From assembly GCA_021785065.1 (NCBI GenBank), contig JAJYGQ010000020.1:1-52490 (forward strand): a stretch of DNA of 52,490 nucleotides, given 5' to 3'. The notes under the pieces were generated by a model that searched no databases, was not told the origin of the DNA, and worked only from the letters and a program-made list of their open reading frames with translations. The first letter of the stretch is position 1. Each line of letters begins with the position of its first letter. Positions 15,461-23,140 of the stretch are shown piece after piece. The stretch is from a bacterium (lineage in GTDB: Bacteria; Patescibacteriota; Minisyncoccia; Phycocordibacterales; JAKAEA01). The position numbers and the translations under genes were made by a program.

Positions 15461-17209
15461 ATGCATACCGAATCGCCCGTCGAAAAAAAACCGCACAAAA
15501 AATACATTTTACGCGATCCGGTTAGTGGTGCGCACGATTTACTCAGTCAACTTTTAGCGTACCGGTCGATTACCACTGCTGCTGCCCGAAAAAATTTTTT
15601 ACAGCCGCGGTATGATGCCCACCTTCACAACCCCAAGCTGCTCCGAGGAATGTCTGAGGCCGTGGCAAGAATTAAAAAAGCTCTCGAAAAAAACGAGCAC
15701 ATTATTTTATATGCCGACTATGATGCCGACGGCATCCCCGGCGCTATAGTTCTCAGTGATTTTTTCAAGCTTATTGGATACGGTAATGTGGAAGTATACA
15801 TTCCTCATCGTCACCGTGAAGGTTTTGGTCTTCATCGTGAAGCAATTGATACGTTTACGACACCCGCGCTTCTCATTACTATTGACTGCGGCATTACTGA
15901 TAGCGCTGAGGTTGCGCATGCACGCACGCGAGGTATCGATGTCATTATTACCGATCATCACATGCCACCCGAAACATTGCCTTCGGCGGTGGCTATTATT
16001 GATCCTAAGCAGCCCGAGTGTGCCTATCCTTTTCGTGAACTTTGCGGTGCTGCAGTAGTGTTCAAGCTCGTGCAAGCGCTCATTGCTACGGGGCAATTTG
16101 CTCTATCGCCGGGAGCGGAAAAGTGGCTTCTTGATATGGTCGGTCTGGCAACGCTTTCTGACATGGTGCCGCTTGTTGATGAAAATCGTGTGCTTGCTCA
16201 CTACGGACTTATGGTTTTGCGTAAATCGCGGCGACCAGGTCTGCGTTCATTGCTGCGGTTGCTTAAAATTGATCAGCGATTTTTAACCGAAGATGATATT
16301 GGTTTTATGGTAACGCCACGTTTGAATGCAGCGTCACGAATGGCTGAGCCGATGGATGCTTTTACACTTTTGTCGACAACTGATCCAGCGGTTGCCGACA
16401 CAATGGCCGCTCACCTCAATCGCATCAACGATGAGCGCAAGGGTCTCGTCGGCTCACTCGTCAAAGAGGTAAAAAAAATTATGACGGAACGTGCCGATCA
16501 TTTTAAAAATCGGCAGGTTATTGTGCTGGGTAATCCTCGTTGGCGACCGGCAATTTTAGGGCTAGCCGCGGGGTCACTGGCGGAAGCGGTTGGCAAGCCG
16601 GTTTTCTTGTGGGGGCGGGAGACGGGAGCGACGATTAAGGGTTCGTGTCGTTCGGGTGGCGGTGCCGACGTTGTTGCTGTTATGAAAACAGCCCAAGCAA
16701 TGTCTGCTGACACCTTCCTTGATTTTGGTGGCCATCATTTTTCTGGCGGCTTTTCACTGAGTACTGATAAGGTGCACCACATAGAAGACACACTCGAAGA
16801 AGCATTTGCGACAGTTGCCTCAGACTCGTCGGATTCAATTATTGACGACGACACCTCGAACAATGTTTTTCTCGATGGATCGCTTACACTTCGTGATGTG
16901 CGACCCGAGACGTATGCAATGCTTGAACAATTGGCACCATTTGGCGTTGCTAATCCCAAGCCCCTTTTTATATTTAAACAGGTGATGATAAAATCGATGC
17001 GGCAGTTTGGAAAGCTTAATAATCACCTTGAGCTTATGGTGTCTCAAGATGGTGCGGCGGATGTGCGCGCTATAAGTTTTTTTACTTCGGCTGATAGTTT
17101 TAATGTGTTGCTTGCTGTAGGTAAAAAAATTGATCTCATTGCGTCGATAGAAAAAAGTTTTTTTCGGTCACGACCGGCGCTTAATTTGCGTATTAAAGAT
17201 GTTGTGTAA
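15461..17209 (+). CDS. recJ: Single-stranded-DNA-specific exonuclease RecJ
   Basis: The 582 residues carry the DHH phosphoesterase motifs in order: LYADYDADGIPGAIVL, LITIDCGIT, VIITDHHMPPE and LATLSDMVPL. The DHHA1 part has the GGHHFSGGFSL motif near residue 430, and a C-terminal OB-like part follows. RecJ degrades ssDNA 5' to 3' in recombination and mismatch or base excision repair. In a naturally competent cell it may also process incoming DNA. The start is taken as ATG 15461; an in-frame GTG at 15452 would add three residues. It lies between pgk and rnhA in a tight run. Confidence 0.95.
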   Translation: MHTESPVEKKPHKKYILRDPVSGAHDLLSQLLAYRSITTAAARKNFLQPRYDAHLHNPKLLRGMSEAVARIKKALEKNEHIILYADYDADGIPGAIVLSDFFKLIGYGNVEVYIPHRHREGFGLHREAIDTFTTPALLITIDCGITDSAEVAHARTRGIDVIITDHHMPPETLPSAVAIIDPKQPECAYPFRELCGAAVVFKLVQALIATGQFALSPGAEKWLLDMVGLATLSDMVPLVDENRVLAHYGLMVLRKSRRPGLRSLLRLLKIDQRFLTEDDIGFMVTPRLNAASRMAEPMDAFTLLSTTDPAVADTMAAHLNRINDERKGLVGSLVKEVKKIMTERADHFKNRQVIVLGNPRWRPAILGLAAGSLAEAVGKPVFLWGRETGATIKGSCRSGGGADVVAVMKTAQAMSADTFLDFGGHHFSGGFSLSTDKVHHIEDTLEEAFATVASDSSDSIIDDDTSNNVFLDGSLTLRDVRPETYAMLEQLAPFGVANPKPLFIFKQVMIKSMRQFGKLNNHLELMVSQDGAADVRAISFFTSADSFNVLLAVGKKIDLIASIEKSFFRSRPALNLRIKDVV

Positions 17210-17227
17210 CAAAAATATCTAGAATAT

Positions 17228-17992
17228 ATGAAAAAAAATATTGCAGACGTTATCATTTTTACCGACGGGGCCTCGTCGGGGAATCCTGGACCAGGTGGGT
17301 GGGGAGCTATCGTGGCCGAGCGGGGGAGGGGAGTTGTGGAGATTGGAGGTGGTGTTCTTGCCACAACGAACAATCGCATGGAGCTAACGGCTGCTATTGA
17401 AGCGCTTGAAAAAAATACCCACCGAACGGGGAGCGCGGTAGTGTATACCGATTCTACGTATCTGCGTGATGGTATCGAGCGGTGGGTGCCCGTGTGGCAA
17501 AAACGAGGTTGGAAGACTACGGCAAAAACCGAAGTGCTCAACCAAGATTTATGGCAGAAGCTCTCAGTACTCGTGGCACAGTACGAACGTGTCGGTTCAA
17601 TTGCTTGGCGACTTGTTGCTGGTCATGAGAACGTGCCGGCCAACGAGCGAGTTGATGTTATTGCTACCGCATACGCTGCTCGTAAGCAGCCAAAACTTTT
17701 TTCAGGATCATATGCTACGTACCCGATTGATCTCACGCCCTTTGCCGATATAGACGCACTCAATCAAAAACTGCTTGGCCTCGATCGTCCGGGGCGCACA
17801 CAAAAATCAACGAAGCGTACATCGTCCGCAAAAGCGTATTCGTATGTCAGTATGGTGGGTGGAGTTATTGCAACACACGCAACGTGGGCTGAGTGCTCTA
17901 GTCGAGTGACAGGTGTCTCCGGCGCACGCTTTAAAAAAGCGCTTTCAAGCGAAGATGAAAAAAATATTATCGCGACCTTTAAAAGTTTGTAA
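17228..17992 (+). CDS. rnhA: Ribonuclease HI with C-terminal viroplasmin/HBD-like domain
   Basis: The 254 residues contain a full RNase HI domain (about 5-152). It has FTDGASSGNPGPGGWG (Asp), NNRMELTAAIEAL (Glu), VVYTDSTYLRDGI (Asp) and GHENVPANERVDVIA (Asp), the complete D-E-D-D site. A linker with basic residues leads to a C-terminal segment (about 205-252) reading YSYVSMVGG, TWAECSSRVTGVSGARFKKA. This resembles the caulimovirus viroplasmin or RNase H1 hybrid-binding fold. In RNases HI that have this module it normally sits at the N terminus. The enzyme removes RNA from RNA-DNA hybrids; the extra domain should raise hybrid affinity (inference). Confidence 0.92.
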   Translation: MKKNIADVIIFTDGASSGNPGPGGWGAIVAERGRGVVEIGGGVLATTNNRMELTAAIEALEKNTHRTGSAVVYTDSTYLRDGIERWVPVWQKRGWKTTAKTEVLNQDLWQKLSVLVAQYERVGSIAWRLVAGHENVPANERVDVIATAYAARKQPKLFSGSYATYPIDLTPFADIDALNQKLLGLDRPGRTQKSTKRTSSAKAYSYVSMVGGVIATHATWAECSSRVTGVSGARFKKALSSEDEKNIIATFKSL

Positions 17993-18068
17993 AATCTTTA
18001 GGCGATCTACAGAATTTTTTTAATAAAAATTTACGAATATTTTATGCGCGCTGGGCTAGGGTGGCGAC

Positions 18069-19679
18069 ATGGAAATTTTGTCGCCGACTCATGCCTTTCG
18101 TCGCTCCCTTTTTTATCCTCTTATTGGTGGTTTTGTTTTAGGTACATTACTTGAGCCGCTGCTCCCATCAATTTTTTTCATTGTCTGGTCAGGTGTGTTG
18201 GCTATCGGTCTCTTGGGTTGGTCGTTCGCGACCAGCACAGTATACGAACATTCTTCTCGTCATCTCTTTTCTAAAATTTTTTTATTCGCATTAGTGCTCT
18301 TTGCGGCAGCCGCTGGAGCTTTTGCTTTTACTCTAGCATATAGTAATCATGGTGATCCAGTATTACAACAGTACGTTAATCAGTATGAACATTTTATCGG
18401 CATAGTAAGTGATGACCCAACTAGAAACGATACTGCGACACGAATCGTCGCGCGTCTTATATCTGTTGCTGGACGACCACTGTCGGAGCCGACGCGTATT
18501 ACATTTTCAGTTTCACCATACACCCCTGTTGTCTATGGTGACGAAATAGCTCTGAGTGGTGTTCTAGAAAAACCAACAGCATTTGAAACTGATACCGGGA
18601 GTGTATTTTCTTACGACACGTATCTTGCCGCTCGGCATATTTTTTATACGCTCGTAAGACCGAGTGTCACTATTCGTGCTCATGGTAAAGGTAATCCCAT
18701 TGTTGCTTCATTATTTATTTTGAAAAAAAATTTCATCGCCAAGCTTGATGCAATCATTCCCTTTCCAGAATCTCGTCTTGCTGCAGCACTTACCGTGGCT
18801 GGTAAAGAGGCGCTGCCAACCGACATTCGTACTGATTTTCTTCGGGCCGGTATCATTCCTATTGTGGTACTTTCAGGCTTCCACGTTGTAATTGTTGCCG
18901 AAGTAATTTCTTGGATTACAGGAATACTGTCTGTGTATGTGCTCGAGCGCATTGCTCCGTTGCTTGTGGCTCGGGCGGTACGGTATCTATTTCCCCTCAT
19001 CGGCATCGCACTTTTTTGTCTCATGGCTGGTGGGTCGGCTTCAGTTGTGCGGGGCGGCAGTATGGCTAGTCTAGTTATCATTGCAAAGCTATTTCACCGA
19101 CGTTACAGCGTCCATCGCGCCCTCTGGATATCGGCATTTTTAATGCTTTTGGTCAATCCCCTCTTGACAGTATACGATCCTTCTTTTCAATTTTCATTTT
19201 GCGCCGTTGCTGGCCTTATTTATGGTGGACCGATATTTTCACGGGCATTTCATTTTGTACCAGAACGATTTGGTATCCGCTCAGTTATAACATCTACGAC
19301 AGCTGCTCAATTTTTTGTGGCCCCGCTCATTTTCTATAGTATGGGGCAATTCAGTAGCGTCGCATTGATAACAAACTTGTTGATATTTTTTACAATACCA
19401 ATTGCTATGTTTGCAGTATTTATTGTGGGACTCGCCATGTTTTTCTCACCGCTTCTTGCTCTTCCTGTTGCAGGAGTTGCGTGGCTGTTACTTGCGTACG
19501 ATATCACCGTTGTCCATTTTATTTCTTCGCTACCGTTTGCTTTGTGGGAGTTGCCTGCTATGCCTCTGTGGGTACTTATCGCGGTCTATGGCAGTATCGT
19601 TTTTTTCGTTGTGCGGTGGTATACGCGACGGGCTACTGCATTGCCGCTGCCAGATTTTGTTCAACAACGTTCCAATTAA
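18069..19679 (+). CDS. comEC: ComEC/Rec2-type DNA-uptake channel (competence domain only)
   Basis: The 536-residue polytopic protein starts with two or three membrane helices, then an OB-like soluble segment (about 95-210). The Competence domain follows, with the hallmark IPIVVLSGFHVVIVAEVI near residue 270, SASVVRGGSMASLVIIAK, and PLLTVYDPSFQFSFCAVAG. ComEC carries single-stranded DNA through the inner membrane during natural transformation. Many ComEC proteins end in a metallo-beta-lactamase domain. Here the protein ends after the last helices, and a separate, degenerate version of that domain lies about 670 bases downstream, beyond the opposite-strand sod gene. Confidence 0.92.
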   Translation: MEILSPTHAFRRSLFYPLIGGFVLGTLLEPLLPSIFFIVWSGVLAIGLLGWSFATSTVYEHSSRHLFSKIFLFALVLFAAAAGAFAFTLAYSNHGDPVLQQYVNQYEHFIGIVSDDPTRNDTATRIVARLISVAGRPLSEPTRITFSVSPYTPVVYGDEIALSGVLEKPTAFETDTGSVFSYDTYLAARHIFYTLVRPSVTIRAHGKGNPIVASLFILKKNFIAKLDAIIPFPESRLAAALTVAGKEALPTDIRTDFLRAGIIPIVVLSGFHVVIVAEVISWITGILSVYVLERIAPLLVARAVRYLFPLIGIALFCLMAGGSASVVRGGSMASLVIIAKLFHRRYSVHRALWISAFLMLLVNPLLTVYDPSFQFSFCAVAGLIYGGPIFSRAFHFVPERFGIRSVITSTTAAQFFVAPLIFYSMGQFSSVALITNLLIFFTIPIAMFAVFIVGLAMFFSPLLALPVAGVAWLLLAYDITVVHFISSLPFALWELPAMPLWVLIAVYGSIVFFVVRWYTRRATALPLPDFVQQRSN

Positions 19680-20226
19680 GGTTTGCTAAAAATGCTTCAA
19701 TATATTTTTTCTTTTCAGTGCCGTAGTCCATATAATACGAATGCTCCCACATATCAATACCGACGATATACGATAGACCGTTTAATTGACCGAGATGTTG
19801 CTCGTCAATCCACGCATTGGTAAGTCGTCGAGCAATTGGATCATAGTAGAGAATCGCCCAGCCGACACCGCGAGTAGCAGCAATAGTTTTAAAACGAGCA
19901 AGCCAGGTCTCCCATGAACCCCACTCTTTTTCTATTTCGTGTTGCAGTATTCCGTTGGGAGTGTGGGGTGTAGCGCCTCCCTCTAAAGATTTGAAATAAT
20001 ATTCGTGATTGCGCATGCCATTAAATTCAAAACTAAAACGTCGCTGGAGTTCACCGAGAACATATGCGTGTTTATCACCTTCACTCGAATACTCTTTTAT
20101 TTTTTCTAAAATAAGATTGGTGCTCTTTACATAGCCGGCATAGAGTTTGAGATGTTCGCTTATCGACTTAGAAGAAATGCCAGCGAGCTCCGGTAAAGAA
20201 AAAGTTTGTTCAATGTAAGGGTTCAT
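19633..20226 (-). CDS. sodA: Superoxide dismutase, Fe/Mn family
   Basis: The 197-residue Fe/Mn superoxide dismutase has metal ligands at H25 (SISEHLKLYAGYV), the His of FNGMRNHEYYF, and the Asp and His of GIDMWEHSYYMDYG. The core motif GVGWAILYYDP is also present. It converts superoxide to oxygen and peroxide; metal choice cannot be told. I took MNPYIEQTF at 20226; the upstream in-frame ATG at 20283 lies beyond the predicted -10 box (TGGTATACT, minus strand, 20282-20274). Its 3' end overlaps comEC antisense by 47 bases. The gene sits between the two halves of the comEC system on the opposite strand, which suggests insertion. Confidence 0.93.
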   Translation of the reverse strand: MNPYIEQTFSLPELAGISSKSISEHLKLYAGYVKSTNLILEKIKEYSSEGDKHAYVLGELQRRFSFEFNGMRNHEYYFKSLEGGATPHTPNGILQHEIEKEWGSWETWLARFKTIAATRGVGWAILYYDPIARRLTNAWIDEQHLGQLNGLSYIVGIDMWEHSYYMDYGTEKKKYIEAFLANLNWNVVEQNLAAAMQ

Positions 20227-20273
20227 AAAATATATTTGTATAGTTAAAAATAATCTAACAAGACGACACTCTG

Positions 20274-20282
20274 AGTATACCA
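20274..20282 (-). promoter_or_regulatory. Extended -10 promoter of the superoxide dismutase gene
   Basis: The minus strand reads TGGTATACT, 47 bases before the ATG at 20226, giving a leader of about 41 bases. No clear -35 is visible. Confidence 0.5.
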
Positions 20283-20347
20283 CCTCTTACATTTTTCTTT
20301 AGAATTCTTTTATCATTTCTTTATGGAGGTTTTGGTATATGTAATGT

Positions 20348-21241
20348 ATGCAAGGGTATCATCCTGAAGCGGGAATACTCTGGCGATTCGTCGCCACAAG
20401 CGTACTTTTTATTGCATGTGTTCTTGTAGGCTACGCAATCTATCGCCAGTGGCCCACCGATTACATTACCGTAGCTATCCTCAATGTGGGAAAGGGTACT
20501 GCTCTATATATCGAGTCGCCGACACATCGGCGTTTTCTTATTGACGGTGGTCTTGATCATACGATTCTTGGTCAGTTGAGAAAACTTGTTCCGTTTTATA
20601 CCCGTTCACTTGATGGTGTTATTTTAACTAGCGCACACGATCAATCTATAGGCGGTTTAATCGATATCGCTCGAGCATACAAAATAAGAGTGGTATTGGA
20701 AGGTGCAACAACAAGTACTACGCTCTATAACCAGTTTTCACAGGAGCTTGTACATCGTGCCGTGCTAACGATTCCTGCTGTGATTGGAGATACTGTGTAT
20801 CTTGGTGGTGGTGCTCATCTCGCGGTAGTGTACTCTGCTATTCAAGGTGCTCACGACAATGCTTCTAAAGACACTGTCAGTCGAGTTATGTTAAAACTTA
20901 CCTTTGGTTCAAGTACAGTGCTGGTTACTGCTGGTGAACCTGCTCCTTTTGAGGATTATGTTTTGGCAAAAGACGGCACAAGTAGTCTTGCGGCAGATAT
21001 TTTAACGACATTTTATGATAGCGCACAAAATACCCCATCCGATAATTTTCTGCATGCTGTGCACCCTCGTTGGCTGATCGTATCGACAGGTTCAAAAAAA
21101 GCGACTGAGATACCAGCGCTTTCAAGTACAAAAAACTATACCGTGCTTACTACCGCACAATATGGGGCGATTATTTTCCATTGCTCCAAACAATCGTGTG
21201 TGCTTGTTTCGCCTCCAGTAGAAAAAAATTACTTACACTAA
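20348..21241 (+). CDS. Degenerate ComEC-type metallo-beta-lactamase domain protein, membrane-anchored
   Basis: The 297 residues start with one membrane helix (FVATSVLFIACVLVGYAIY), then a fold that tracks the ComEC beta-lactamase domain: VAILNVGKGTALYIESP, FLIDGGLDHTILGQLRKLVPFYT, and LDGVILTSAHDQSIGGLIDIA. In active members the last block reads THxxxDHxGG with the zinc ligands. Here the His and Asp ligands are replaced (TSAHDQSIGG). The later GD motif is TAGE. It is therefore probably not a zinc hydrolase. It may be a structural or DNA-guiding partner of ComEC (inference). The ATG lies 6 bases after a weak extended -10 (TGGTATATG). Confidence 0.75.
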   Translation: MQGYHPEAGILWRFVATSVLFIACVLVGYAIYRQWPTDYITVAILNVGKGTALYIESPTHRRFLIDGGLDHTILGQLRKLVPFYTRSLDGVILTSAHDQSIGGLIDIARAYKIRVVLEGATTSTTLYNQFSQELVHRAVLTIPAVIGDTVYLGGGAHLAVVYSAIQGAHDNASKDTVSRVMLKLTFGSSTVLVTAGEPAPFEDYVLAKDGTSSLAADILTTFYDSAQNTPSDNFLHAVHPRWLIVSTGSKKATEIPALSSTKNYTVLTTAQYGAIIFHCSKQSCVLVSPPVEKNYLH

Positions 21242-21475
21242 ACCAGCTTTCTTGAGTGTGGCGTACGCGCCGCGTTTATTAATTGTCTTTATAGCTTTTG
21301 TGGATAGAAAAAGACTTACTGTTTTATTCATTTCGGGTATAAATATCTTCTTTTTTTGGAGGTTGGGGTATTTTCTCACTTGGCCAGTTGGATTAAATTG
21401 AGTTGCGCGCGTACGATTAGAGTAGCCACCTCCAACGCGAGACCCCTTTTTAGTTATAGGACAAATTTTTGCCAT
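21233..21475 (-). CDS. rpmB: 50S ribosomal protein bL28
   Basis: The 80-residue basic protein has the bL28 pattern: MAKICPITKKGSRVGGGYSN, RTRATQFNPTG, RKYPNLQKKKIFIPE. The usual second zinc cysteine is missing. It is a large-subunit protein near the E site. It overlaps the preceding plus-strand gene by 9 bases at their 3' ends. It is divergent from the site-2 protease gene, with which it shares an overlapping -10 region. Confidence 0.93.
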   Translation of the reverse strand: MAKICPITKKGSRVGGGYSNRTRATQFNPTGQVRKYPNLQKKKIFIPEMNKTVSLFLSTKAIKTINKRGAYATLKKAGLV

Positions 21476-21496
21476 TTTTTTTGCGTATTACAGGGT

Positions 21497-21509
21497 TGCT
21501 ATAGTATCA
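21497..21509. promoter_or_regulatory. Overlapping divergent extended -10 boxes (rpmB / site-2 protease)
   Basis: The plus strand reads TGC-TATAGT (21497-21505) toward the protease gene. The minus strand reads TGA-TACTAT (21509-21501) toward rpmB. The two -10 hexamers share five base pairs, so one symmetric element can drive both directions. Confidence 0.6.
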
Positions 21510-21515
21510 TGGACT

Positions 21516-21531
21516 AGTTGCAAAGGCAACT
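21516..21531 (+). promoter_or_regulatory. Small stem-loop in the 5' leader of the site-2 protease mRNA
   Basis: AGTTGC-AAAG-GCAACT lies just after the predicted start site (about 21512) and 12 bases before the ATG. As at nusA, the hairpin would be the first structure on the transcript. Confidence 0.4.
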
Positions 21532-21543
21532 CTATTTTAATTT

Positions 21544-22158
21544 ATGTCACTTTCACCTCTCGAAATAGTATTTTTTATCGTTATTTTAGTTATGTCTATT
21601 GTTATTCATGAGGTTTCGCATGGTTATGCGGCATTTATTCAAGGCGACTCAACTGCGGAGCGAGCTGGTCGACTCACGCTCAACCCTTTTAAACACCTCG
21701 ATCCTATAGGCTCTTTAATCGTACCCATTATTACCTACTTACTTGCAGGAATTCCTTTCGGATGGGCAAAACCAGTGCCATTTAACCCCTACAATCTCCG
21801 CAGTCAACGTTGGGGAGAAACTATTGTTGCGGCTGCCGGCCCAGCTTCTAATTTTCTTATCGCTTTAGTTTTTGCGGCTTTTGTTCACCTAGCTCCAGTA
21901 TTCTCATTACCTAGTTCATTCATTACTATTTGTGCCAGCGTAGTGCTTATAAATATAGCTCTCGGTCTTTTTAATCTTGTTCCTATACCACCACTCGATG
22001 GCTCAAAAATCCTCTTTGGTTTATTGCCCTTCCAATATAGCCATCCATTTCGCCGATTGTATGAGCGTTACTCACTTATTTTATTGCTTGTTTTTGTATT
22101 TTTTCTATCGTACATCCTAAATCCGGTTATATCTTTTATATTTAATCATATCGTGTAG
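21544..22158 (+). CDS. Site-2 protease family (M50) intramembrane metalloprotease
   Basis: The 204-residue polytopic protein has the zinc motif HEVSHG inside the first membrane helix ([16 protein letters not shown], about 17-32) and the second signature [19 protein letters not shown] near residue 145, containing the third ligand Asp. About five hydrophobic spans are visible. It is of the short form without a PDZ domain. These proteases cut within or near membranes; the substrate is unknown. The gene has its own leader with a small hairpin and precedes the rpsL cluster. Confidence 0.9.
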   Translation: MSLSPLEIVFFIVILVMSIVIHEVSHGYAAFIQGDSTAERAGRLTLNPFKHLDPIGSLIVPIITYLLAGIPFGWAKPVPFNPYNLRSQRWGETIVAAAGPASNFLIALVFAAFVHLAPVFSLPSSFITICASVVLINIALGLFNLVPIPPLDGSKILFGLLPFQYSHPFRRLYERYSLILLLVFVFFLSYILNPVISFIFNHIV

Positions 22159-22178
22159 AGCTTTAAGTGTTCGACTTC

Positions 22179-22207
22179 TTGCGTTTTTTAACCACTTCTG
22201 CTACAGT
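22179..22207 (+). promoter_or_regulatory. Promoter of the rpsL-rpsG-fusA operon
   Basis: TTGCGT (22179-22184), a 17-base spacer ending in TGC, then TACAGT (22202-22207), combine -35 and extended -10 elements. Transcription would start near 22214, about 9 bases before the rpsL ATG. Confidence 0.65.
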
Positions 22208-22222
22208 ACATCTTCAAAATAT

Positions 22223-22639
22223 ATGCCAACAGTAAATCAACTCGTACGTCGGCGCCGTCAAAAAGTATCTCGCAAACCGCAAGCGGTTGCTTTGCAGCGT
22301 TCGTTTAACGTACTCAAAAATCGTCCTGTATATTTTCCTTCTCCTTTTAAGCGTGGTGTGTGTACAAAAGTAACTACTAAGACGCCGAAAAAGCCAAACT
22401 CAGCTATTCGAAAGATTGCTCGTGTTCGCCTTACTAATGGCATGGAAGTGACCGCCTACATTCCTGGTATTGGTCACAATCTTCAAGAACACTCCGTAGT
22501 AATTCTTCGTGGCGGTAAAGTAAAGGATGTTGGCTTGCGCTATACTATTGTACGCGGTCGACTTGATGCGGGAGGTGTGGAAAATCGTCGTAAAGAACGC
22601 AGTAACTACGGCGCTAAAAAGCCCAAAGAACAAAAATAG
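22223..22639 (+). CDS. rpsL: 30S ribosomal protein uS12
   Basis: The 138-residue decoding-centre protein has [39 protein letters not shown] and the basic tail [10 protein letters not shown]. The normally near-invariant loop KDLPGVRYH is altered and one residue shorter (KDVGLRYTI), losing the Pro at the position where substitutions affect streptomycin response in E. coli. First gene of the str-type operon rpsL-rpsG-fusA, with its own promoter just upstream. Confidence 0.96.
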   Translation: MPTVNQLVRRRRQKVSRKPQAVALQRSFNVLKNRPVYFPSPFKRGVCTKVTTKTPKKPNSAIRKIARVRLTNGMEVTAYIPGIGHNLQEHSVVILRGGKVKDVGLRYTIVRGRLDAGGVENRRKERSNYGAKKPKEQK

Positions 22640-22657
22640 ATTTTTATATAATTCACT

Positions 22658-23128
22658 ATGCGCCGAAAAATAAAACGAAAATATCCTGTTGTTGCTGATT
22701 CTCAGTATAACTCCGAGAAAATTGCCAAGTTTATTAATTATGTCATGCTTAGTGGCAAGAAAAATGCTGCTCGCAAGGTAGTATATGGAGCCCTTAATTC
22801 CATTAAAGAAAAGGCTAAGGTTGAGGATCCGTTAGCTCTTTTCGACGAAGCGCTTCGTAATGTTGGGCCAGCTATGGAAGTTCGATCGCGTCGTGTTGGT
22901 GGGGCCAACTATCAAGTGCCCCGCGAAGTGCGACCTGAGCGAAAACAGGCTTTAGCCATTCGCTGGATTATTGCTGCTGCTCGATCAAAAAAGGGTCAAC
23001 CTATGGCTATAAAACTTGCTGACGAGCTTATTGCTGCATCAAAAAATGAAGGTGAAGCAATTAAAAAACGAGAAAATACTATTAAAATGGCCGAGGCCAA
23101 TAAGGCGTTTGCTCATTTTGCTTGGTAA
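22658..23128 (+). CDS. rpsG: 30S ribosomal protein uS7
   Basis: The 156-residue primary 16S rRNA-binding protein nucleates the 30S head. Typical segments are KFINYVMLSGKKNAARKVVYGAL, VGPAMEVRSRRVGGANYQVP and the C-terminal EANKAFAHFAW. Length matches the family. It lies 18 bases after rpsL and 12 bases before fusA. The start is preceded by TTCACT, related to the ACTACT element, with no Shine-Dalgarno sequence. Confidence 0.97.
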   Translation: MRRKIKRKYPVVADSQYNSEKIAKFINYVMLSGKKNAARKVVYGALNSIKEKAKVEDPLALFDEALRNVGPAMEVRSRRVGGANYQVPREVRPERKQALAIRWIIAAARSKKGQPMAIKLADELIAASKNEGEAIKKRENTIKMAEANKAFAHFAW

Positions 23129-23140
23129 GATGTATTTTTT

